Shown: piece after piece, positions 51,569 through 59,682 of the stretch
Position numbering within the stretch: the stretch's first letter is position 1
How the letters are laid out: each line of letters starts with the position of its first letter
Assembly (NCBI RefSeq): GCF_900547205.1
Contig: NZ_URFY01000026.1
Location: forward strand, 1-61,671
From: an uncultured Bacteroides sp.
GTDB lineage: Bacteria > Bacteroidota > Bacteroidia > Bacteroidales > Bacteroidaceae
Direction: 5' to 3'
DNA length: 61,671 bases
Program-made: the position numbers and the translations under genes
The notes under the pieces: generated by a model
The model's input: only the letters and a program-made list of their open reading frames with translations
Told to the model about the DNA's origin: nothing
The model's database searches: none

Positions 51569-52714
51569 ATGAAATTAATCATCACTCTTCTCCTCTCCGT
51601 ATATAGCATCACCGCTATATCATCCTCACCCGTTGAAAAAGACCAAGGCGTGATAAAGGTACACAGCCTCAACCCTGCAAACAAACCTTTGCAAGAGTCT
51701 CTCGAGTACAAAAATGCAAGAATAGTAGAACTAGGGCAAACTCCATTATCCATGCAAGTAGATAAGATTAAGAAATTGGAAATGAATGACCACTTCCTTT
51801 TCATCCAAACATCTAAAAACCTTTATGCATACACGCATGACGGCCAACTGATAACACAAATCGGAAGAAAAGGAGAAAGAGAAGATGAGTATAATGAACT
51901 GGGAACTTTATATGTAGACAACAGCAAAAAGCAAATCACCATCATTGATTATACTGAAAACAAAATGATTCACTATGATTTCTGGGGAAGCTATTTATCC
52001 ACGGATACCGTGCCGGACGGTTCTTTCAAATGGACTTACCAAACGATAGCTACCGGCGACAAAAAATTGCTGAATTATAATGGAATGAGTATGGATGACA
52101 CAAGACCTTATTCACTACTCGATCTGGAAAAGAAAGAAATTTGCGGTCGGTACTTCTCGTATTACCCCGTCACCGTAGATAACTATGTCTATCCTTTTTC
52201 CTGGCATCCTATGACACAAGCAGGCAATGACGTGGATTTGATTTTGCCATTAAGTGACACCATATACACATACTCGGCAGCAACGTCTTCTTTCCAACCA
52301 AAGTATTTGATTGAAACTTTTCAGAAAATGGCACCTAAAGAAAAGATAAGGAAGCATACTCCTTCTTACAGCGGCGACCTATCCAAATTAAGTCAACAAG
52401 GATTCTTCACCGGATTCAATGGCATCTACGAAACGGATGCTGATGTGCTCTTGGAATACGAATCGATAGCTATGGGATACTTTTTATTTAATAAATCTTC
52501 TCGTACCGGCAATTATTATCTTTACTCTGTCGATAATAATGATAAAACACTCCCATTTTACCATACCACTTACTCCTATAAAAACGAATTTGTGGCATAC
52601 GTGGATAGTGGCAAATTGAAGTCGCTAACAGGAATAAAAGATAAAAAGATAAAGGATAAGATTAAAAGCCTGAGATATAATTCTACCTGTTTGATATTTT
52701 ATGAACTTAAATAA
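51569..52714 (+). CDS. 6-bladed beta-propeller exported protein, paralogue of the 47148 gene
   Basis: A 381-aa protein, exactly the length of the product of the 47148 gene and similar along it: LYAYTHDGQLITQIGRKGER, FSWHPMTQAGNDVDLILPLS and GFFTGFNGIYETDADVLL. The signal peptide MKLIITLLLSVYSITAIS has no cysteine, so it should be released into the periplasm, whereas its paralogue is lipidated. It also reads GEREDEY in place of GEGPGEY. It is followed after 13 bp by the damaged transglutaminase-like gene. Confidence 0.85.
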   Translation: MKLIITLLLSVYSITAISSSPVEKDQGVIKVHSLNPANKPLQESLEYKNARIVELGQTPLSMQVDKIKKLEMNDHFLFIQTSKNLYAYTHDGQLITQIGRKGEREDEYNELGTLYVDNSKKQITIIDYTENKMIHYDFWGSYLSTDTVPDGSFKWTYQTIATGDKKLLNYNGMSMDDTRPYSLLDLEKKEICGRYFSYYPVTVDNYVYPFSWHPMTQAGNDVDLILPLSDTIYTYSAATSSFQPKYLIETFQKMAPKEKIRKHTPSYSGDLSKLSQQGFFTGFNGIYETDADVLLEYESIAMGYFLFNKSSRTGNYYLYSVDNNDKTLPFYHTTYSYKNEFVAYVDSGKLKSLTGIKDKKIKDKIKSLRYNSTCLIFYELK

Positions 52715-52727
52715 GTAGAAGAGAATA

Positions 52728-54348
52728 ATGAAAAAGACATTGAAAAGGACGGCTCGCGTACTATTGGTACTTTTTATCTTGTTCCAGATATATTTTTCAA
52801 TCAGAATATACTGGTTGGCATCTTGCGCGATTCCCACTTATTCAATGTCTCTCATTTGATGATTTCTGCGAGTATATCTTACCCTATCGCATCGACAACG
52901 AGCCTTTATCATCGTGGAGAAAACTTTATCATGAGTACTATGCATCTGTTCTTGATTCTCTTTATCAGGGGGATGATGTCGTGGAAGCCTGTCAAGCAGT
53001 AGGCAGTGAATTGAAAAAAGTATGGTTCATCTACTTCACAGACCTCAACATCCCTCACATGGACGGAGAATTTTTATTTCATCACCCCATCGGCTATTGC
53101 AGGGAATCGTGCGATATCACATTGTATGCCATGCGTTCTTGCGGAATCCCGGTGACAACCGATTTCTTCAGATATTCGCCGGAATACCAGCATTATCATT
53201 CGTGGAATGCTCTGCGGGACACAACAGGACGATTCATTTTATTTGACCCAAAAGGTGTTCCTCCTACACGAAAGACTGTTACCACAGATGATAGGAAGAA
53301 GGGAAAAGTATATAGATATTATTTCGGAGAACAAAATTTACCGACTTCCGTCGCCCATGCAAAGAAAGCTCAGATTTCTTCTTTTTTCAGAAACCCCTAT
53401 ATAAAAGATGTCACAGCTGAGTACTTTGGAGAGAACCGCGTAACCGTTCCAATACAAAGAGCAGACAAATATATCTATCTGGGAGTATTTAGTCCAAGAG
53501 GATGGATACCGGTAGATGTTGTAGAGAGCAATGGAGACGAAGCGACTTTCCATAATCTGGAACCAAATATCAGTTACCAGACACTTGTGCTGGAAGGCGG
53601 AAAACAGTACCCGGCCGGATACCCATTCATATTTAAAGATGGAAAAGCCGAACTACTTGTCCCCGATGAAACAAATAGGGAACAAGCCGTATTAAAAAGA
53701 AAGATGTCCATCAAACCTACTATATCCGAATGGCTATACAGAAGTACGCTTGGTGCACGGATAGAAGCTGCAAACGAGCCTTCATTCAGCAGGGTAGATT
53801 TATTGTACGAATTTAAAGATACGCTCACAACCAATTATTATGAATTAAATTCGCTGCATCCACATCAGAAGTATAGATATATCCGCTATTCTCCCCCAAG
53901 AGGTGCCAGAATAGAATTGGCTGAACTTGCTTTTTATGAAGATAGTTTAATGCAGAAAAAACTCTCGTTGGACACTGTAACTGCCATAGAACCGATCGAC
54001 AGGCTTAAGAACATTACAGATGGCCAGATACTTACCTATTTTCAGGCTAAAGATACAACATCTTCCATCATTTATAAAATAGAAAAGGCAGCAGCCATCA
54101 GCAAAATCGTATTTTCTCCTCGTAATGACGACAATTACATTTGGCCGGGAGATCGTTATGAATTATTCTATCACAACGGAATATATGGCTGGCAATCTTT
54201 AGGTACTCAGACTGCTGAGGGCAGAAAAATTAGTTATTCTGTACCTAAGAACTCATTACTATGGCTTAGGAACCGTACGAAAGGACGAGAGGAACAAGTG
54301 TTTATCTACAGAAACGGAAAGCAGTACTTCACTATTGATATCCGTTAA
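52728..54348 (+). pseudogene. Transglutaminase-like protein gene with damaged 5' part
   Basis: An ATG at 52728 opens a frame with a signal-anchor-like start (MKKTLKRTARVLLVLFILFQ) that stops after 43 codons at 52859. The main frame has no ATG until deep inside. It is open from 52744 and already reads as family sequence there: LSFDDFCEYILPYRIDNEPL. Its first usable start would be the GTG at 52981 (455 codons). The core has the catalytic triad region: Cys in GYCRESCDITLYAMRS, His in HYHSWNAL and Asp in FILFDPKGV. Beta-sandwich domains fill the C-terminal half, ending in a discoidin-like region (about 300-455 from the GTG). Relatives are about 650-750 aa, so N-terminal sequence has been lost with a frameshift. 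A truncated product from the GTG remains possible. Confidence 0.7.
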
Positions 54349-54382
54349 AAGTAATCACGCCTCTAACCGAATGAATATAAAA

Positions 54383-54421
54383 AAAGTGGGGATAGCGCTT
54401 TTAATAACGTATCCCCACTTT
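54383..54421. terminator. Terminator hairpin between the transglutaminase-like gene and the twin peptides
   Basis: AAAGTGGGGATA and TATCCCCACTTT form a perfect 12-bp stem. It is 35 bp after the plus-strand stop codon and 24 bp past the convergent 30-aa peptide gene, so it can serve both strands. Confidence 0.85.
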
Positions 54422-54444
54422 CAACTTAGTTAATGTACTTGTTC

Positions 54445-54537
54445 TCATTTCTCAATTCTGTACCCCCATGCCAGCATTTCGTTACGACCTACTTCACTGA
54501 GGATTTTTCTTACTAAAGAACACATTTTCTTTGCCAT
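54445..54537 (-). CDS. Small peptide B (30 aa) with WGY motif
   Basis: An ORF from ATG 54535-54537 to TGA 54445-54447 encodes MAKKMCSLVRKILSEVGRNE followed by MLAWGYRIEK. It is basic and amphipathic at the N-terminus with no signal peptide. It resembles peptide A, encoded 45 bp upstream: both have (L)(V/F)RKI followed by a short spacer and (V/A)WGY. A terminator follows at 54383-54421. The pair appears to be one transcript from the promoter at 54715. No family is recognised. Too small for usual gene finders, it is supported by the paired similarity, the shared promoter and the terminator. Confidence 0.55.
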   Translation of the reverse strand: MAKKMCSLVRKILSEVGRNEMLAWGYRIEK

Positions 54538-54582
54538 AATCTTTAAACCTTTTAAAATTACTAATACTTGAAAACTAATAAA

Positions 54583-54681
54583 TTACTTCTCTTCGTTTGG
54601 GAAAGCGTTAATCGTTGAATATCCCCAAACATGTACGTCGGCTTTACCGATTTTTCTAAACAATCTCTTTAAACCTTTCAT
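54583..54681 (-). CDS. Small peptide A (32 aa) with WGY motif
   Basis: An ORF from ATG 54679-54681 to TAA 54583-54585 encodes MKGLKRLFRKIGKADVHVWG followed by YSTINAFPNEEK. The N-terminal half is strongly basic and could form an amphipathic helix; the C-terminal half carries WGY and an acidic tail. It has no secretion signal. A -7 box lies 34 bp upstream. It and peptide B look like a tandem duplication that diverged. Possible roles are a precursor peptide, a toxin or a regulatory peptide, but none is shown. There is no maturase or transporter gene next to it. Confidence 0.55.
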   Translation of the reverse strand: MKGLKRLFRKIGKADVHVWGYSTINAFPNEEK

Positions 54682-54714
54682 TTTGTTATCCTTCTAGTTA
54701 TATGTTTTACAACA

Positions 54715-54722
54715 CAAAAATA
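54715..54722 (-). promoter_or_regulatory. -7 box for the twin peptide genes
   Basis: On the minus strand this reads TATTTTTG, 34 bp before the peptide A start codon. No clear -33 box was seen. Confidence 0.55.
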
Positions 54723-54850
54723 AGGCCTTTGTTGATAGGTTGTATCTAAAAAAGGAAGAAATCTATGTTTTACAGCATATTTATTGATTTGCGTCAATTA
54801 ATTAAATTGCTATAGTAGGTTTTAGTGATATACAGGCAGCATAAATGACA

Positions 54851-54882
54851 AAAGGCACGGAAGAAAATTCATCCGTGCCTTT
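54851..54882 (-). terminator. Terminator hairpin downstream of pepD
   Basis: AAAGGCACGGA and TCCGTGCCTTT form a perfect 11-bp stem with a 10-nt loop, 44 bp past the pepD stop codon on the minus strand. Confidence 0.8.
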
Positions 54883-54925
54883 ATCGTATATCGGCCTATT
54901 CTATAAGTATAGGAAGAAATGTACT

Positions 54926-56383
54926 TTATTTCATTGGAGTCTGCTCCAAGGTAGCTACCAAGAAGTCATAGAACTTCTGCACGGTAGGAATCAATGCTCT
55001 TTCGTCTGGTGAATGCGGTGAACGCAATGTAGGACCAAAAGAAATCATATCTAATCCGGGAATTATAGCACCGATGATGCCACACTCTAGTCCTGCATGG
55101 ATTACTTTCACAGCGGGTTCCACACCAAACTGTTTCTTATAGGAGTCTTTCATCGCATGGAGAATAGGAGAATCCACATTAGGTTGCCAACCGGAATAGC
55201 CTCCTGTCATCTCTACCTTCATTCCTGCCATAGAGAAACATGATTCAAGACTGGTAGTAAGATATTCCTTCATGCTATCGCTGGAGCTACGAGCCAGAAT
55301 CTTAATCTCCGCTTTTCCACCACCAATGGTAATGATAGCGAGATTGGAAGAAGTTTCTACTGTATCGGGCACAGTAGGAATCATGCGTGTAACGCCATTC
55401 TGACAAGCAAATATCGTATCGATAAGGTTATCTTGAATTTGCTCGGGCACTTCGCCGGCAGGAAGTTCCACACGCTCTGCCGTAAAGCTGATTGGAGTTT
55501 CAATGGCTGAGTATTCTTCGTTGAACAAGTCTTCGCAATATTTCACCAAGCCCAAAAGTTCTTCTTCGTTCTCAGCAGGAATGGTAATGACCGCATTTGC
55601 TTCGCGGGGAATGGCATTGCGCATATTTCCACCTTCCCAGCTAGCCAAACGGGCTTCATAACTGGCAACCGCTTCGCGCAAGAAACGCACCAGCAACTTA
55701 TTGGCATTAGCGCGTCCTTCATTGATTTCCAATCCTGAATGTCCGCCACGCAGACCTTTCAGATTTACTTTGATAGCGATATCGCCTTCGTCGGGTGCTA
55801 CTTCTTTATATTCAAGTGTTGCCGTCACATCCATACCTCCGGCACAACCGATATACAGTTCGCCTTCGTCTTCAGAATCGAGATTAAGGAGAATCTCTCC
55901 GTTTACCGTACCCGGTTTCAAGCCGAAAGCACCGTACATTCCCGTTTCCTCATCTTTAGTAATCAGTGCTTCCAAAGGACCATGTTTCAAGTCATTTGCT
56001 TCGAGCACTGCCATGATGGCAGCTACACCAAGTCCATTGTCCGCTCCCAGAGTAGTGCCTTTGGCTTTCACCCAGTCGCCATCTATATATGTTTCAATAG
56101 GATCTTTTTCAAAATCGTGCACCGTATCGTTATTCTTCTGCGGAACCATATCCATGTGTGCCTGAAGAATCACGCCTTTGCGGTTATCCATGCCCGGAGT
56201 GGCCGGCTTGCGAATAATTACATTACCAACTTCGTCTACAAAAGATTCCAAGCCCAGACCTTTACCGAAATTAATCAGAAATTCAGTCACCTTTTCCATG
56301 TGTCCCGACGGACGAGGAATCTGAGTCAACGAATAAAAATGCTTCCATACGTTTTGTGGAGCTAAAGAAAGAATAGTACTCAT
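54926..56383 (-). CDS. pepD: Aminoacyl-histidine dipeptidase (M20 metallopeptidase)
   Basis: A 485-aa cytosolic dinuclear zinc peptidase of the PepD/carnosinase class. Metal and catalytic residues are visible in order: ILQAHMDMVPQK (His, Asp), GADNGLGVAAIM (bridging Asp), TKDEETGMYGAFG (Glu-Glu), LLNLDSEDEGELYIG (Asp) and KVIHAGLECGIIG (His). A lid domain is inserted at about 200-310. It cleaves dipeptides such as beta-Ala-His and other Xaa-His. It begins 26 bp after the upstream flippase-like gene and is probably in its operon. The downstream hairpin at 54851-54882 ends the transcript. Confidence 0.95.
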   Translation of the reverse strand: MSTILSLAPQNVWKHFYSLTQIPRPSGHMEKVTEFLINFGKGLGLESFVDEVGNVIIRKPATPGMDNRKGVILQAHMDMVPQKNNDTVHDFEKDPIETYIDGDWVKAKGTTLGADNGLGVAAIMAVLEANDLKHGPLEALITKDEETGMYGAFGLKPGTVNGEILLNLDSEDEGELYIGCAGGMDVTATLEYKEVAPDEGDIAIKVNLKGLRGGHSGLEINEGRANANKLLVRFLREAVASYEARLASWEGGNMRNAIPREANAVITIPAENEEELLGLVKYCEDLFNEEYSAIETPISFTAERVELPAGEVPEQIQDNLIDTIFACQNGVTRMIPTVPDTVETSSNLAIITIGGGKAEIKILARSSSDSMKEYLTTSLESCFSMAGMKVEMTGGYSGWQPNVDSPILHAMKDSYKKQFGVEPAVKVIHAGLECGIIGAIIPGLDMISFGPTLRSPHSPDERALIPTVQKFYDFLVATLEQTPMK

Positions 56384-56409
56384 AACAAATCTGTTTTTTT
56401 ATAAAGTGA

Positions 56410-57417
56410 TTACTTTCGCTGTCTATTGCTGAACGACAAAGCCGCTAAACCATATACGCCCAACAAAACTACTAAAAAGGTTTGAATACCGTGCACAATC
56501 AAGGCAAATATTCCCGCATCCGTCACATTTATTCCATAAAGCATCATCATCGAGATGATGGCGAAATGCCACGGACCCGCTCCATTAGGGGTAGGTACGA
56601 TTACTGCAAAAGTACCGCCAACAAACATAACCAGTGCCGCCATCATACCCAAATGGGCAGTAAAAGCAAAGCAATAGAATGTAAAATAGAAATGGAAGAA
56701 GTAACAAGCCCAGATAGCCAATGTATAAAATATAAAGAGAGGTATATTGCGGACGCTCTTCAACGACATCACGCCTTCCCAAATGTTGAGTACAAATCCT
56801 TTCACTCTTTCATAAAAGAATAATGTCTTCCTTAAATAATAGAGGAGTATCACCACTCCGACAAAGCAGAAAAGAACGATATAGAACCAGACGGAAGTTA
56901 AAAGATGCATTAGCGAAGGTATCTTTGTTCCGGTATTCTGGAGAAAGGTAACGAATATGGGGAATTGAAGCAAGACTGTAACGGCTGTAATAAGTAGAAT
57001 GGTCAATGTATCTACCAAACGCTCGGTAACTACCGTCCCCAACGACTTGGCAAATGACACATTATCATACTTAGCCAACACCCCGCAACGACTCACTTCA
57101 CCGATTCTGGGAACTATCAGACTGGCTGCATATGAGATAAATATAGCATTCACACAATCGCTCTTCCGGGGGAAAGCGTCCAGCGGCTCCAATGTCTGCC
57201 TCCAACGCCAGCCACGAAACACCTGAGCCAACACTCCAAACAGCAATGAGAAAGCCATCCACCACCAATTTGTGCCGTGCAGCAATACATCACCCGCCTC
57301 TGCAAAATCAAAGTCGCGATAGACCCAATATAGAATAAAGCCGCCTAAAACAATTGGTAATATCAGTTTCAGCGTCTTTTTTAATAGTTTCTTCATGCTT
57401 AATTCTTCATTCTTCAT
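56410..57417 (-). CDS. UPF0104/LPG-synthase-TM family membrane protein (flippase-like)
   Basis: A 335-aa polytopic protein with about eight membrane helices. Family marks include ILYWVYRDFDF near the N-terminus, RGWRWRQTLEPLDAFPRK, YAASLIVPRIGEVSRCGVLAKYDNVSF (read in parts) and the C-terminal GGTFAVIVPTPNGAGPWHFAI. It matches the membrane half of lysyl-phosphatidylglycerol synthases and the UPF0104 family, whose members are thought to move lipids or lipid-linked sugars across the inner membrane. A second ATG at 57396 (MKKLLKKTLKL) gives a better start. It is transcribed from a -7 box at 57443-57450, divergently from rsmA. Confidence 0.85.
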   Translation of the reverse strand: MKNEELSMKKLLKKTLKLILPIVLGGFILYWVYRDFDFAEAGDVLLHGTNWWWMAFSLLFGVLAQVFRGWRWRQTLEPLDAFPRKSDCVNAIFISYAASLIVPRIGEVSRCGVLAKYDNVSFAKSLGTVVTERLVDTLTILLITAVTVLLQFPIFVTFLQNTGTKIPSLMHLLTSVWFYIVLFCFVGVVILLYYLRKTLFFYERVKGFVLNIWEGVMSLKSVRNIPLFIFYTLAIWACYFFHFYFTFYCFAFTAHLGMMAALVMFVGGTFAVIVPTPNGAGPWHFAIISMMMLYGINVTDAGIFALIVHGIQTFLVVLLGVYGLAALSFSNRQRK

Positions 57418-57427
57418 TTAAAAGAAT

Positions 57428-57435
57428 TACCTTTG
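57428..57435 (+). promoter_or_regulatory. -7 box of the rsmA promoter
   Basis: TACCTTTG lies 31 bp before the rsmA start codon. It is interleaved with the divergent minus-strand promoter at 57443-57450, so the two polymerases would compete. Confidence 0.6.
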
Positions 57436-57442
57436 TCAACTG

Positions 57443-57450
57443 CAAAAGTA
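57443..57450 (-). promoter_or_regulatory. -7 box of the flippase-pepD promoter
   Basis: On the minus strand this reads TACTTTTG, 25-46 bp before the two possible start codons of the flippase-like gene. It overlaps the divergent rsmA promoter region. Confidence 0.6.
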
Positions 57451-57466
57451 ATTATTTAGTTGGTAA

Positions 57467-58276
57467 ATGAAATTAGTAAAGCCTAAAAAGTTTCTCGGAC
57501 AGCACTTTCTGAAAGATTTGAAAGTAGCGCAGGATATTGCCGATACTGTCGACACCTTCCCCGAACTGCCCATTCTGGAAGTCGGACCGGGCATGGGAGT
57601 ATTGACACAGTTTTTGGTAAAAAAAGACAGACTGCTGAAAGTCGTTGAAGTAGACTTTGAATCTGTAGCCTATCTTCGCGAAGCCTATCCGTCACTGGAA
57701 GACCATATCATAGAAGACGATTTCCTGAAAATGAACCTGAACAGACTGTTCGACGGAAAGCCTTTCGTACTGACCGGTAATTACCCGTATAATATCTCCA
57801 GCCAGATATTTTTCAAGATGCTGGACAACAAGGATTTGATTCCCTGCTGCACGGGAATGATTCAGAAAGAAGTGGCCGAACGCATAGCTGCCGGACCGGG
57901 AAGTAAAACCTATGGCATACTTAGTATACTGATTCAGGCATGGTACAGAGTGGAATATTTATTCACAGTCAGCGAACACGTGTTTAATCCGCCCCCAAAA
58001 GTGAAAAGCGCCGTCATACGAATGACTCGCAACGAAACGAAAGAGTTGGGATGTGACGAGAAACTGTTTAAGCAAGTTGTGAAAACGACTTTCAACCAGC
58101 GACGCAAGACATTGAGAAACTCTATCAAGCCTATCTTAGGCAAAGATTGCCCGCTGACAGAAGATGCATTATTCAACAGACGCCCGGAACAGCTATCTGT
58201 AGAAGAATTTATCGACCTGACAAACAAAGTGGAACAAGCACTCAAAGTAGCCAACAATGAACGAGGAATACATTGA
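57467..58276 (+). CDS. rsmA: 16S rRNA dimethyladenosine transferase
   Basis: A 269-aa protein (also called KsgA). The first residues KPKKFLGQHFLKDLKVAQDI fit the family. The SAM-binding motif I is LEVGPGMGVLTQFLV, and the adenine-pocket motif IV is LTGNYPYNISSQIFFKM. A C-terminal helical domain follows. It dimethylates two adjacent adenines in helix 45 of 16S rRNA during late small-subunit assembly. Its 3' end overlaps the mgtE start by 20 bp (58257-58276), so translation is coupled. Confidence 0.96.
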   Translation: MKLVKPKKFLGQHFLKDLKVAQDIADTVDTFPELPILEVGPGMGVLTQFLVKKDRLLKVVEVDFESVAYLREAYPSLEDHIIEDDFLKMNLNRLFDGKPFVLTGNYPYNISSQIFFKMLDNKDLIPCCTGMIQKEVAERIAAGPGSKTYGILSILIQAWYRVEYLFTVSEHVFNPPPKVKSAVIRMTRNETKELGCDEKLFKQVVKTTFNQRRKTLRNSIKPILGKDCPLTEDALFNRRPEQLSVEEFIDLTNKVEQALKVANNERGIH

Positions 58277-59597
58277 CAATGTAAAACACCTTATAGAGCA
58301 GAAAGATGCTAATAAGGTAAAAGAGCTTCTCACCGACCTTCACCCGGCCGACATTGCCGAATTGTGCAACGACCTGAGTTCGGAAGAAGCCAGATTCGTC
58401 TATCGCCAGCTTGACAACGAAGTTGCCGCCGACGTTCTTGTCGAAATGGATGAAGACGCACGTAAAGAGCTCCTCGAAATGCTTCCTTCAGAAACTATCG
58501 CCAAACGTTTTGTGGACTATATGGACACGGACGATGCCGTAGACCTGATGCGTGAACTGGATGAAGACAAGCAGGAAGAGGTTCTTTCGCATATTGAGGA
58601 CATCGAACAGGCGGGTGACATTGTAGACTTGCTGAAGTACGACGAGAATACCGCCGGCGGTTTGATGGGTACGGAAATGGTGCTCGTCAATGAAAACTGG
58701 AGTATGCCCGAGTGTCTGAAAGAGATGCGACAGCAGGCTGAAGAACTGGATGAAATCTATTATGTATATGTCATTGACGACGACGAACGTCTAAGGGGTA
58801 TCTTCCCGCTTAAGAAGATGATTACTTCTCCATCCGTATCGAAAGTGAAACACGTGATGCAGAAAGATCCTATTTCGGTGCACGTAGATACTTCTATAGA
58901 TGAAGTGGTGCAGGCCATTGAAAAGTATGACTTGGTGGCGATTCCCGTGGTAGATAGCATTGGTCGGCTCGTAGGACAAATTACAGTAGATGACGTTATG
59001 GACGAAGTTCGTGAACAATCGGAACGCGACTACCAGTTGGCATCCGGTCTTTCCCAGGATGTAGAAACTGATGATAATGTTTTTCGCCAGACTACCGCCC
59101 GACTTCCATGGCTACTCATCGGCATGATTGGCGGAATAGGCAACTCTATGATATTAGGTAATTTCGATTCTACCTTCGCCGCTCATCCGGAGATGGCTTT
59201 ATATATTCCATTAATAGGTGGTACGGGAGGAAACGTAGGTACGCAATCTTCCGCCCTCATCGTACAGGGTTTGGCAAACAACTCGCTGGATGCTAAGGAT
59301 ACATTCAAACAGATTACCAAGGAAGCGGTAGTGGCTTTAATCAATGCTACTATTATCTCCTTATTAGTATACACTTATAATTTTATACGGTTTGGCGCAA
59401 CGGCAACGGTCACCTATTCTGTCTCTATCAGTTTATTTGCGGTGGTGATGTTCGCTTCCATATTCGGAACACTGGTTCCGATGACACTTGAGAAACTAAA
59501 AATCGACCCTGCCATTGCAACAGGACCGTTTATTGCTATCACAAATGACATCATTGGTATGATGTTATACATGGGAATTACAGTTTTATTGTCTTAA
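58257..59597 (+). CDS. mgtE: Magnesium transporter MgtE
   Basis: A 446-aa protein with the MgtE layout: N-terminal helical superfamily domain (about 1-130, DLHPADIAELCNDL, YDENTAGGLMGTEMV), a CBS pair (about 130-255), a plug helix and five membrane helices (about 280-446) with LIGGTGGNVGTQSSALIVQG and GPFIAITNDIIGMM. The cytosolic domains sense Mg2+ and gate the inner-membrane channel. It overlaps rsmA by 20 bp, a neighbourhood seen in other Bacteroides. Confidence 0.95.
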   Translation: MNEEYIDNVKHLIEQKDANKVKELLTDLHPADIAELCNDLSSEEARFVYRQLDNEVAADVLVEMDEDARKELLEMLPSETIAKRFVDYMDTDDAVDLMRELDEDKQEEVLSHIEDIEQAGDIVDLLKYDENTAGGLMGTEMVLVNENWSMPECLKEMRQQAEELDEIYYVYVIDDDERLRGIFPLKKMITSPSVSKVKHVMQKDPISVHVDTSIDEVVQAIEKYDLVAIPVVDSIGRLVGQITVDDVMDEVREQSERDYQLASGLSQDVETDDNVFRQTTARLPWLLIGMIGGIGNSMILGNFDSTFAAHPEMALYIPLIGGTGGNVGTQSSALIVQGLANNSLDAKDTFKQITKEAVVALINATIISLLVYTYNFIRFGATATVTYSVSISLFAVVMFASIFGTLVPMTLEKLKIDPAIATGPFIAITNDIIGMMLYMGITVLLS

Positions 59598-59682
59598 AAA
59601 CAGGGTAAACAAAAAAAAATAAGCAAAATAGTATGAAGTAATCGTTTTATTTCATTAATTTGTGACCCAAAACTAATATACA

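Noticed and set aside
54445..54681. Twin peptides as NVEALA-type peptides that accompany beta-propellers
   Set aside because: They have no signal peptide and no NVEALA-like motif.
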